Shown in pieces: positions 36,005 through 46,051 of a DNA stretch of 64,000 nucleotides. The translations under genes were made by a program, and so were the position numbers. The stretch covers positions 7,940,959 through 8,004,958 of the forward strand of contig NC_085096.1 of the NCBI RefSeq assembly GCF_963422355.1. Reading direction: 5' to 3'. The notes under the pieces were generated by a model. The model had not been told where the DNA came from. It saw only the letters and a program-made list of their open reading frames with translations, and ran no database searches. The stretch is from Corticium candelabrum (taxonomy: Eukaryota; Porifera; Homoscleromorpha; Homosclerophorida; Plakinidae). How positions within the stretch are numbered: the stretch's first letter is position 1; every line of letters starts with the position of its first letter.

Positions 36005-36218
36005 CAGACAGAAAGTGCTCGGAGCAAACACACGAATGCTGCGACGGCTTCCAGTCCTTTCTGACTAGGCTGGAGATCCACGCTGCCCGTTGTCTGTTGC
36101 TCAAATGACGCGTTTCAGGTCCCTGACTGGTTGGTATAGCTGGTATAGACTAAAAACGTATGTTGCTTCCTTGAATTCTACGATCGTGGCAGCCGAAAAC
36201 AGAGCAACTCGTAGCCAT
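36005..36218 (-). pseudogene. THAP exon of the deletion derivative, one nonsense codon
   Basis: Starts MATSCSVFGCHDRRIQGSN with the first Cys pair, has TAG after NIRF, then SIPAIPTSQG and RAAWISSLVRKDWKPSQ and CVCSEHFLSG, the second Cys-His pair of the THAP finger. A GTAGAG donor follows at 36004. Upstream are AGATGGCG, CACGTGA and TGACGTCA sites, as in the complete element's end. It is inactive because of the stop and the missing catalytic part. Confidence 0.7.
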
Positions 36219-36364
36219 GCTAGTACGCTTGCCCCTAAGATGGCGACTTCCGCGATATCACGTGATTGTGACGTCAAACGCACTATCTCTATAGCGACGG
36301 GCATTGCTATCAGCAGTTATCGTGAATACACGTGCATACACAAACACTAACCGAACGTGTAACA

Positions 36365-36478
36365 TCCTGCTTGGAGGATAGCGAGGCAGCGGTTTCCTTT
36401 GAGTGGCGAATGTCTCCAGCCGGTCTTTCTCCGCCGCGGGGGGTGTGACCGGCTGGACACTCGAGCCTACTTTATATA
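36365..36478 (-). repeat. inverted-repeat arm R with the same hairpin
   Basis: Inverted copy of 34752-34864. The stem CCAGCCGGTC/GACCGGCTGG is unchanged while the loop differs (ACACCCCCCGCGG against ATCTCTCCCCGCGG). Confidence 0.8.
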
Positions 36479-37544
36479 CTGCTCTGAGCTCTAGTATAGC
36501 CTCGACTTTCCCGTGCGCCTCGCGCGTACTATTTTTATAAATTCTACCGTTACTTTGTCGCACGTTTTCCGAAGTGCAAACATTAAGAAATCCTTTCTAT
36601 TGGTTTTGTACAATGTTCCGGTGCCAAGAAACCCTGGTCCGCAAAGGGGTCGGAACAAAACGACGGCTTCTGAGACTTGGCTCCTAGACTATCAGAACTT
36701 TCCTGCTGGAATGACAAATGCATTTGCTCCAACTGAAATGTGGTACTTTTGCGGCTGGAGGATTCAAACTTGCTGAAACTGCCTATAATTCCTCTGCAGA
36801 TGATTGACTACCACTGTCCATTTCTTCTGCTTGACCACTCAAATTGACATCATTACCACAAAATTATGGCGCTGATAGCTACAAACGTAGACCGTACACA
36901 AATTGATTCAAAGACAGTTGTGTTCAATCGTAGTGTATTTCAAAGACAACAATGTATACAAACTAGATCGAATACAAGGTAAACAAATTCGCTCTACGCA
37001 GAAAACGAATGAACAATGTCTGCAGCTACAGTAATTTTAGACACTGATCGATCTCGAACTGACACTATGAGCCAACAGCGATGAACGTATTACATGAACT
37101 TCTAAGACGTGAACCAACGTGAGCTTTCAGTAAGTCATTGTTTAAGAAGCCGGTTGGTACGTGTACGTACGCGCCGAAGAGAAAGGTCAAAGTAGGCCTA
37201 TGTCGTCTCCTCACATCCGGTTTTTAGATATTCTTGCCCCTGGTAAAAATTAATACAAAACAAGTGTCAAGCAAACATATTCACACAATACAATACCGTT
37301 ACAAAGCCGTAGAGATGCTGATTTGCCTGCTTTTTGTCTGGTATGCGCTAATTATGCGCGTGAGCTCGGTGTCCCGACCGTGTTTACAAAAACACCTTCG
37401 TTTGCAATTGTCGCAATAATCCGCAACCGCAAACATCGATTTTTGGATTGTATACTTATAGAACAAAGTTAATCTACACAGAAAACGATGTCTACGGGGG
37501 GGGGGTCGAAACAAAAGTTGTTTCTGAAGCAGTTAGCCAGATCA
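36479..37544. other. no recognisable gene
   Basis: An open frame at 36513-36776 (+) has no clear family, and a G-run occurs at 37494-37505. This is the right part of the block that splits the old gypsy element; its true edges are not defined. Confidence 0.3.
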
Positions 37545-38432
37545 GCTCATAGATTACAACCTTCACTAGTCCGGTTGGTTTGTTCGAATTTACTACCATG
37601 CCGTTTGAGTTGTGTAACGCTTCCGGTTCGTTCCGTGCAGAGAGCTATGGATTCTGCGTACTACCTTGTATAGTACGTTTACCGTCTAGCGATGACATTT
37701 TGGTTTTTTCCAATGCTACAGCCATCTTTCAAGACATAGAAGTGGTATATTCCAGCGCCTTCGACAACACGCAAATGCATGTAGCTTCGGCCAACACGAG
37801 CTTCGTTACCTTGGGTATGATATTCACGCTGCAAATGCAAGACCAAGATATATACATCTGGATCGCTGTTCGTGTTCTTGATGTCCCTGTACTACCAAGT
37901 CTAGCCTGAAGTCTTTTCTCGGACTTACGTCGTATTATCGTTGCTTCATCCCTTCGTACGCTTGCCTCACTGAACCCCTTACCCGACTATACGTACGCCT
38001 TTACATCTTTCGTGTGGTCTACAGAACAACTTCCTTTCTTCTTCTCCAATTCTTATACATCCGGATTGGTCAAAGCCCTTCATTCTTCAAACGGATGCTT
38101 CTGATTTCGCTATTGCTGCTATTCTTGCACAACCATGCTTATGCCGACGTCTTTGCTAGTTCGCTACGTGATCTCGATACGAATGCATACCACACGTGTT
38201 GACCCTCACTCAGAAAATTAGCGATGCTTATCGGTCTGCTTAGGGCTCATCAAGACTGCAGATCTGGCTCGAAAACGTGCCTATATCTATGATGCTCGCC
38301 ATCATCTGGTTCACCTTCTCGCATGCAAGTCAGGTCTTTCTCCCAAACTCTCTAGGCACTATGAAGGTTCTTTTCGAATTCTACGCTAACTCTCAGATGT
38401 GCTGTATGAGGCGTCTCATCTCCAGACGGGAC
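37545..38432 (+). pseudogene. Ty3/gypsy reverse transcriptase C-terminal half, RNase H and pol tail
   Basis: Frames contain ITTFTSPVGLFEFTTMPFEL (reverse transcriptase motif B region), then KSFLGLTSYYRCFIPSYA, the RNase H start QTDASDFAIAAILAQ, and after a jump GLSPKLSRHYEGSFRILR and LSDVLYEA, the post-integrase tail. The YxDD motif is broken and most of the integrase is missing. It begins where the fragment at 28990-29404 stops and is cut at 38432 by the LTR element. Confidence 0.75.
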
Positions 38433-38562
38433 TGTAATATAGTGTACTATGATATTGACTCTCTAGGCTAGTCACGCAATACTAAGTGTACAAGTACTGT
38501 GTCTGCCTATGTACTAGTGCTATTCGTACAACGCATGCGCAATGTAGTCTATTCCTCTTACA
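38433..38562 (-). repeat. 3' LTR
   Basis: 130 bp, TG...CA ends; polypurine tract GGAAAAGAGA (minus strand) at 38563-38572. Confidence 0.95.
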
Positions 38563-38803
38563 TCTCTTTTCCAAAAAAATGTTCTAGCTAAGCTAGCAGT
38601 AAAGTCTAGACAACGTAATCCTTCAGGTAAGCAGGTTTTTTCACAACTCGCTTGCTGCGGGCGACATTCGTTGATTCTGTATGTTTGGAGATCGTTGCGG
38701 GTGTTATTCTGCTTTGTTGTGACGTCGTCATCTCTGTTGTCTGTTGTTTGGGTTTTGTTGTTGCTAGTGCTGCTCGTAGATGTTTTCTATTTCTGCGAAG
38801 AGG

Positions 38804-41800
38804 TCATCCGTCTTCTGTAGTGACATCATAGGATCGGATATCTATTTGTCTCTGAACGGTTGCTGGTTTCCACTTGTGGTCGTAGGCGTTGAGTGGTTGT
38901 ATGTGGACAGCTTGACCAGGTTGTAGGCGAGGCAGATCCTTTGCTGTTTTGTTATAGTAATGGGCTTGCTTTGCTTGTCGTGTTGCTAGTTCCTGAAGAA
39001 CATCGACTTGTATCTGAGGTTTCAGTAGCTTTGCAGTGGTAGGTAGAAGAGTTCTGGTTCTCCTACTCATCAGTCGCTGTGCTGGGCTAGTTTGCATTCC
39101 TGCTGTTGGCGTGTTCCTGTGATCCAACAGTGAAAGCCATGGGTCTGACCCAGTGATCTTTGCTTTTCCCATGATGTGTCTTGCGGTTTTGACTGAACTT
39201 TCTGCTTTCCCGTTTGATTGGGGATACCCTGGACTCGAAGTGATATGGTCAAACTGATATGTCTTGGCAAAGTCTTTGAATTTATCTGATGCAAACTGTG
39301 GTCCATTGTCTGATACAACTGTTATGGAATACCATATCTTGCGTAATGACTTCTCAGTTTTCTGATGACTGTAGCTGAGTCGATACTGTCCAAACGGTCT
39401 ATCTCCCAAAAGTTACTGTAATGGTCGACTGTAATCAGATAATGCTGATCTGAAAGCGTAAAGATATCCAGTCCAACTTTGCTCCATGGTCTACTTGGGA
39501 TTTGGTGTGGTGTTAGCGTTTCTTTCTGCTGCTGTGTGCTAAGGGCTTGAAAGACTTTGCATTGGCTGACATGAGCTGCAGTGTCAGTAGTCATACCGGG
39601 CCAGAACCGGGCGTTGACATCCAACTATGCCTAGATGTGAGGTATGTATCTTTTGCAAGGTATTTGCTCTCGTCGATTTTGGTAGGACACATCTATCATC
39701 TCTGTATATAATGTTATGTTGCACAACTAGCTCATCTCGATAGCTGTAATATGGGAGTAAATCCGGTGGAAGGTTGTTCTTGTTTGGCCATCCTTGTAGA
39801 ATTATAAGCTTGAGCTGTTGCAATATAGGGTCTTTCGCTGTTTCCTCTTGGATTGGTGCTATTGCCTCTTGTGTTAGAGGTATGTAATCCACCATATTGA
39901 TGTGTTCGATTTCAATTGCAACGTTGGTCTGTTGGTGTACCACTTCCAAATGGCTGGACGATGGTCCTTTGTCAGTAGGTAAATAGGCTCGTGACAGTGT
40001 ATCAGCTAAAACATCTGAGTACCACGCTTGTAGGTAACTGTGATGTTGTAACGCTGTAGTCTGAGAAGCATCCTTTGCAGTCGTTTTGGTGTCTTCTGTA
40101 GATGTTTCTTGAAAATAGTTTCTAAAGGTTTGTGATCAGTTTCTACCAATACTGGTCTGCCGTAGGTGTAGTGGTGAAACCTTTCCATCCCAAAGGCGAT
40201 TACAAGCAATTCTTTCTCAACTTGAGCGTAGTTTTGTTCTATCGTTGTCAGAGCCCTGCGTGCGTAGGCTACCGGCTTGCCTGCTTGCATGAGAGCTGCT
40301 CCCAGACCTGTTTCTGACGCATCGCACTGTACTGTTGGCAGCTCAGCCGGGTCAAAGTATTGCAGGACGGGTGCTTCAGTAATAGCGTTTTATTTTTAAT
40401 TTCTCGAATGCTTTGTCGTGGATATCAGTCCAATTCCATGCTGCATCCTTGTGTGTGAGTTGGCGAAGTGGCTCACACAAATCGGTCAGATTGCTAAGAA
40501 AGCGCGAGAGGTAATTGACTAGTCCTTGTATGCGCTGCACTCCATGAACGTCTGTGGGCTTCTGCATATTTAGTATCGCTGTAAGTTTGCTGGGGTCGGG
40601 CTTCAAACCGTCGGTTGTGAGCATATGTCCAAGATAGGCAACTTTGCTTTGCCTAAACTTGAGCTTGTCGGCATTGATGCGGATTCCTTTGGAGCGGCAT
40701 CGCTGAAGTAGTCTGTGGAGTTTGCGGTCATGGTCTGCTGTTGCATCATCCATGTTACTTCCTACTCCAGTGATCAGGATGTCATCTGCAATTGTATGCA
40801 CTCCGGGCATTCCGTCTAGGGCTTCGTCTAGTCGTCGCTGGAATACTTCCGGTGCAGGTGAGATAACGAAGGGCATCCTCTTCCATTTGTAGCATCCAAA
40901 TGGCGTCTCAAATGTCGTAAGTAAGCTAGATTCTTCGTCTAATTTAACATGCCAGAGTCCATTACTTACGTCGCAAACGCTGAACATCTTGGCTTGCGAT
41001 AGTTCAGGCAGCAGATCATCGATGGTGTGCATCAGATAGTGACTGCGTCTCAGTGCCTTGTTTAAGGGCTAGGGATCGATGCACAAGCGGAGTTCTCCGT
41101 TCGGCTTCTTGACGGCGACGAGGCTAGATATCCACTCGGTTGGAGTGTCCACTCGTTCTATCACGTCTAGTCGTTCCAGTCGCTGCAGTTCGTCTTTCAG
41201 CTGTGCTTGTATAGCAATAGGCATTTTTCTTAGAGGCATTTTGACAGGTGGTACCGTGGGGTCAACATCTAGATGTAGCATTCCAGGCAGTTGACCAACA
41301 GTGCTGCTATCGAAAACATCTGCGTGTGTTGCAAGAAGTCCGTAGTTGTCTGCGGTTTGCAACAACTAGGTGCCTGTCTGTTCGTGTTTAACAGTAGTAT
41401 GTGGTCGGGTGTACGCTAACGTCCTAGTCGCTGCGTCGCTCCGGCTCCTAACAGAGAGGTAGCTGCTTCGTTGTCTGCAACGACAACGAATTTCTCAATG
41501 TGTTGTTGCTTCGTTTTGGGGTTGATGATTGGCAAAGTACACCTACCCAGAGGTTTCAGTCTGCTCTTGTTGTAAAGAGACAAAAATTTGTCAGATTTCT
41601 GTAGTACGGTCCCTGGAGTGTTTCCGACTTCCTGATAACATTGCACGTAGCACCTGTGTCTAAGTGTAGACGTATTGGGCACCCGCCGACTGTCATTGTG
41701 GCGTACAGTTGATTGACATGTGTCTCCTGGCTATTTTGAAGAGAATGGGCTGTATCCGTGTTTCTGGTATCGGTCAGTGTGATTGTCATCAGGTAATTGG

Positions 41801-41885
41801 TTTGGTCTGACTCATCGTCTTCCATACGGTGAATGCGGTACTGTTGTTTTAGTGAAGCTGTTTTTGTGGTTGTTTCTGTCGGCAA
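38804..41885 (-). pseudogene. pol of the LTR element, several frameshifts
   Basis: Protease: RLHLDTGATCNVI (41885-41556), with a frameshift near 41630. Reverse transcriptase: VKMPLRKMPIAIQAQLKDEL and VAVKKPNGELRLCIDP, a TAG at 41069-41071, then FSVCDVSNGLWHVKLDEESS and the active-site motif IADDIL (usual Y replaced by I). RNase H from CDASETGLGAAL, with ELLVIAFGMERFHHYTYGR, to KRGTQ; frameshifts near 40376 and 40006. Integrase: zinc-binding HTSHLG, core Asp in GLDIF, SDNGPQF, Glu in GKAESSVK. Three or more shifts break the integrase. The full pol order proves the type, but no functional product can be made. Confidence 0.9.
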
Positions 41886-42694
41886 ACGGAAGCAGAGTGG
41901 TTTGCTTTTTCACACTTAGAGCATGTTTTGCCTAGTGCGGGACATTGTCTTGGACCTTTGTCATGTCGTCGTCCACAATACTGACATGTCTGCGGTACCC
42001 TAGCGGTTACCGTGGCTTGTCTCCTGTTGCGTGTGCTGTACGCGGTCAGTGCATGCACGTCATCGCTGAAGCTAATGGCTTTGGCTTGTGCGGATGTCGA
42101 CTCTGCGGCACGGCATATGGATATCGCGGTCGCCAAAGTTAATTTAGCTTCTTGAAGCAGTTTCTGATGGGTGTCATTGTTGCGTATCCCGTGGACTATC
42201 TTGTCGCGCAACAATTCATCTTGGGTCGCATCATAATTGCATGCACGAATCATGCTTCTTAGCGAAATTAGGTAGTCATCAAAAGGCTCACCTTGCTTCT
42301 GTGCTCGCTACGTGAGCTGGTACCGTTCGTAGATCACGTTTGTTTTGCTGAAGCAGTACGCTTCTATATGGCGAAGTACTACTGCCATATCATTCCTATC
42401 TTCACCTTCTGCGAAGGGCAAGGTGTCCAGAACCTCGAGAGCTTCTGCCGGCAAGCATTGCTGGAAGGTCGCCACTCGCTCCTCGTGCGTTCTTTTGGTC
42501 ATTCGGAACAAGATCTCGAAAGATTCCCATCTTCTGCGAAACGTTCGCCAGTTTTGTGCCAAGTTGCCTTTTAGATTCAATCTCTCCGGCAACGGCACTG
42601 TCACATTCGTCAAATGAACGATATCGCGTGGCTCCGGTGACTCTCGTGCTGTGCGTGGCCTCAGTGACTCTCGTACTTGCGTAGCCGTAGACAT
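41849..42694 (-). pseudogene. gag of the LTR element, one nonsense codon
   Basis: About 281 codons from MSTATQVRESLRPRTARE. A capsid part (RTFRRRWESFEIL, EALEVLDTLPF) is followed by an in-frame TAG at 42308-42310, then AQKQGEPFDDYLISL and two zinc knuckles: CQYCGRRHDKGPRQC and CSKCEKANHSASVC. The end overlaps the protease frame by 37 bases in another frame, as expected where gag and pol are joined by ribosomal frameshifting. Confidence 0.85.
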
Positions 42695-42737
42695 TGTTGC
42701 TCATAAACAGTCTGCTGCGAGTTATGCACTTCTACCA

Positions 42738-42867
42738 TGTAATATAGTGTACTATGATATTGACTCTCTAGGCTAGTCACGCAATACTAAGTGTATAAGT
42801 ACTGTGTCTGCTTATATACTAGTGCTATTCGTACAACGCATGCGCAATGTAGTCTATTCCCCTTACA
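42738..42867 (-). repeat. 5' LTR
   Basis: 130 bp, four differences from the other LTR (about 97 percent identity), so insertion is old enough for some decay but not ancient. Confidence 0.95.
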
Positions 42868-42883
42868 GGGACGACTGAATTAA

Positions 42884-43006
42884 GGTAGCCTCGTACCAGA
42901 CCCTCTCGCGCCGTCGTGCCCGATTCTCGTATAACACGACAATGGCGTTGTCGTGTTATACGGAAACCGGACACGACGGCGCGAGAGGGTCTGGTACGAG
43001 GCTAAC
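42884..43006. mobile_element. 123-bp TTAA-flanked hairpin MITE
   Basis: TTAA at 42880-42883 and 43007-43010 flank an almost perfect hairpin: TAGCCTCGTACCAGACCC ... GCGCCGTCGTG on the left and its complement on the right. Related pieces occur at 58150-58220 (GCACGACGGCGCGAGAGGG ... TGGTACGAGGCT), at 50198-50215 and perhaps at 25241-25308. Confidence 0.85.
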
Positions 43007-43339
43007 TTAAGGCAACACGTCCAACGCCTTCATGCATGATCAGTTCCCCATTTCAAGATGCTTATACAATGCTGTAACTTCTCTCAGCCCGTCTCTACTG
43101 TTGATTCGACCGCTGTTCGATTCACGACGACAATTCTGACTATGTCTCTTTGGTTTCCTCTGTCGTTAACGTTCGTCCAGTTCGTACCACTGCTGGTGTC
43201 CCAGCTACATACTTTTAACTTGTTTTCACTTAGTCTTTGTTTTGTTTTTGTTTCTTTTAGTTTTGTTGTTGACTTCTTTGCATGCGTTTCATACGAGGAC
43301 ATGTGCCCCTAGCACAAGCAGGCGTGGTTTGTAGAGTAA

Positions 43340-43454
43340 TTTAGCAATTTAGCACCGCCTACTTTCGGTACCGCATAGCATAGTAAAGCAGTTAGTGTCT
43401 TTCTTCTGTCCTCTTGACCCCGTACATACTATTGTATCAGCCTCTCGTTTACAT
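43340..43454 (+). repeat. 3' LTR remnant of the old gypsy element
   Basis: Shares GTGTCTTTCTT, CCTCTTGAC and TTGTATCAGCCTCTCGTT with 26592-26650 and ends TTACA. The upstream edge is not clear. Between the two LTR pieces lie gag (28254), split reverse transcriptase (28990, 37545) and the pol tail (38432). Confidence 0.55.
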
Positions 43455-43879
43455 TATGTTGCTTCCCCGTTTATTGAAAAGAACGCACGTTTTGGTAGAT
43501 AAACTGTCATCGTCATGATCGTACGTATCATCGTCATCATCTGACTTCAACATCTGCACAACAAACGAACTCCATATCCAACACTTCCGGAACTCGTCAC
43601 AATTGCGTGTAAATTCAGTATCTTTCAATTTTACTTTATTCTTCATCACAGACATAGCGTGGCATGTAGGCGTGGTCTTAAAATTTGTGCACTTTAGACG
43701 TAATGCTGGAAAATGGGCTTTAATTAATCGAATATCAGGATATCAATTCTTCACGTGAGAGTCACAAAGCCATACAATATGAATTTAAATCTAGTGGACA
43801 AATAGTCTTTATTATATTAATTAAACTTCTATAAGTGACGCTTATATAATTAGAACAACTGAATTTAATTTCTATATAT
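43455..43879. other. no recognisable gene
   Basis: AT-rich; a minus-strand 68-codon frame at 43449-43655 with an Asp-rich run has no motif. Confidence 0.3.
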
Positions 43880-44838
43880 ATGGGTCCACGGCAAGTGGTC
43901 GCATCTATTTTTGACATACTGAAAACACGTGGACCCGATTTTGGCCTTTGTCTCAATGCCAATACATGTGAAGTGTTTTGGCCGAGTGGAAATCAAGAGT
44001 TTACAGAATTCCATCCTGAAATTCAGCGTGTGGTATCTTCAAAGGGTGGTGTAGAATTTTTGGGCTCACCAGTCTTCGGGTCAAAACACTTTTTTGACAG
44101 CTGTTTTTCCAAATGGATCCAAAGATACAAGGATACCAAGAACATCTTTGTGATCTAGAGAATCCCCAAATGGAGTTACATCTGCTAGGATCATGTTTGT
44201 CTCTATGTAAAATTAACCATCTCCCTAGTCTCCTAAGGACAGTGTCACCAGAAAAGACTATTAAATATCTTTCAGAGTTTGACGCTTCTTTGCGCAGGTG
44301 TTTAGAGTCTATTGCTAATTCATCCATTACAGGCAGTTGTTGGAGTCAAGCGACGCTTTCGATCCGTTTGAGTGGACTTGGATTGCGGGAAGCTTACAGA
44401 TCCTCTTCTGCGGCATTTTTGGGAAGCTGTAATGCAACTCGGGCTCTCTCACAACGTCTGATGAATACAGATCTGAACATTTCTTTCAACAGTTCACAGA
44501 GCGCATTTCTGGATATTCCTGGAAAGGTATTTGCACAAGAACTATTGCAAGAATTATTACCTGACCATGAGTTCAAACCAGAAATAGACACCCAACATCA
44601 TTTACACGTATTATTAGATAACAAGCTTTGGTCCGACCTAAAGCAAGAAGCCAGCATTCGTGATCATGCAAGGATGAGTGCTATTTCAGCTCAACATACA
44701 GTCCCAGTCGGTACATCTAAGCGTGTATACGAGCCATTTCCATTTGCATTGTCAGGTGATCACGGAAGCTGTCAGGATCCTGCAGCTGACTTGTCCTCTC
44801 TGGAGAACTTGCCTGACAAAAGACTCAGGAGAGGCTAG
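43880..44838 (+). pseudogene. non-LTR retrotransposon reverse transcriptase fragment
   Basis: Two frames joined by one frameshift near 44110. The first (43880-44158) has GPDFGLCLNANTCEVFWPSG and GGVEFLGSPVFGS; the second (44113-44838) LENPQMELHLLGSCLSLCKI, NSSITGSCWSQATLSIRLSG and LGLREAYRSSSAAFLGSC. The lineup K/TCE.FWPSG, ..LLGSP.G, ..L.R.CL....H.LR matches the part of a non-LTR reverse transcriptase after the catalytic YADD motif. The catalytic part and both ends are missing, a common result of 5' truncation and decay. I recall similar proteins in sponge genomes. Confidence 0.7.
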
Positions 44839-45186
44839 GCTAAACAGTCTCATGACTGCATGTGCACAAAGAACTAACGGACCAGCTAGATTTACTTGAA
44901 ACATTATATAGTGAGTTTGTAGGTTTGTCAGAGTACTGACTCACTATGTATAGGTGTTTGGCAAGCTCTGTCTAAGCGATAAGTAGAAGATTGTATACAT
45001 GAGTAAAAGAGTTTTAGTTTAGGAATACATGATGAAGTTGTATAGATAGTGCAGAAATTTCTTGGTGTCATGGTTGTATGGTAGAACCAGATACAACTTA
45101 GTGTTGCCGCCATTTGGCCGCTGGTGCCAAAATTGTGGCGCCAAAGACCGTCCCGTTGCCACCTAATTAATATTAATCTAGATGTG

Positions 45187-45241
<55 letters not shown>

Positions 45242-45483
45242 TGATATATATCATGTGAGTCAGTAGTCTCTTCCACTAACTGACTAAAAAAGTCTTTCCA
45301 AGTCCGGTGCCACAATTCCGAACCCTGGTGCCATGGCAACGGAAACCCTGCAACGATTATTTGAAAGGGCGTGCCCTCTCAACCTAGTTGCTCCACCTTA
45401 TTTGCAAATTACTTCCGTCGCCCCTGGATAAATATTAAACTGTCATCGCATCGTCGTCAATCTGACATATCTCGTCTGCCCAG
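44839..45483. other. spacer with (TA)n array
   Basis: Contains about 48 bp of TA at 45192-45239 followed by ATCATGATATATATCATG. No gene. Confidence 0.5.
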
Positions 45484-45485
45484 TA

Positions 45486-45536
45486 GAGCGGTTGCACGTG
45501 ACGTCATATTCCCGGACGTCGCCATTTTGGTGTCCA
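45486..45536 (+). repeat. left terminal inverted repeat of the ISL2EU-type element
   Basis: Holds CACGTGACGTCA, overlapping E-box and CRE-like sites, which may serve the transposase promoter (inferred). Confidence 0.88.
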
Positions 45537-46051
45537 ATTGGGTGTACGCTTACCTCAGCCTTACCTCAAGCTTACTACCAAGGTGACGTTGTGTAGACGA
45601 AGTTTCACGCTACCTAGCGCTATGCTTAACTTCTGCATCTAGTGACTAGCTTCAAGTCTAACTACACCGCTAGAATTAGCGTAATATATCAATGCACAAT
45701 GACGCTTTGAAAGTACGTAGCTGACTTCCTTACGTTGTTTGTAAGATGGTTTGCTTTTCCGTATACACTAAAAAGTTTACAGAGTGGAGCTTTTGTTTGC
45801 GTTATTTGATGACTGATCTAGAGCTATTCTATTTATATTATTATGTCTCTAATCATTATTACATGTGTAGCTATAATTATCAAATACGTGTAGTACCAAA
45901 CATCTTAGACTTAAAAGAGACAAGTAAATACAAGTATAGTTAGCTAGAGACTGTACAAACTAGACCATCTATAGTTCTCAGAGTTTACAGCAAGCTTCTA
46001 AACTAAATTAATTAATGGATATCATTGTGTCTCTTCAGGTGTCTTAGAAAA

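Larger units (their letters stand above)
35360..36289. mobile_element. ISL2EU-like deletion derivative
   Basis: Ends GAGATAGTGCGT (35360) and ACGCACTATCTC (to 36289) are inverted and flanked by TA (35358-35359, 36290-36291). Deeper in both arms GCCATTTTAGGGGGCAAG pairs with GCCATCTTAGGGGCAAG. It carries only the starts of two convergent genes: a YqaJ-protein-like start on the plus strand and a THAP start on the minus strand. This is the same gene order as in the complete element at 45486-49634, whose ends start GAGCGG and also carry CACGTGA and GCCAT.TT motifs. The centre is deleted. Confidence 0.7.
38433..42867 (-). mobile_element. structurally complete Ty3/gypsy LTR retrotransposon, 4435 bp
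   Basis: Two 130-bp LTRs (38433-38562 and 42738-42867) start TGTAATATAG and end CTTACA, differ at four positions by my reading, and are flanked by a perfect 5-bp duplication GGGAC (38428-38432, 42868-42872). On the minus strand the primer-binding site is next to the 5' LTR (TGGTAGAAGTGCATAACT from 42737 down; its start resembles initiator-Met tRNA sites), and a polypurine tract GGAAAAGAGA touches the 3' LTR. Gag, protease, reverse transcriptase, RNase H and integrase lie in standard order, but with at least two stops and several frameshifts. Confidence 0.95.
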
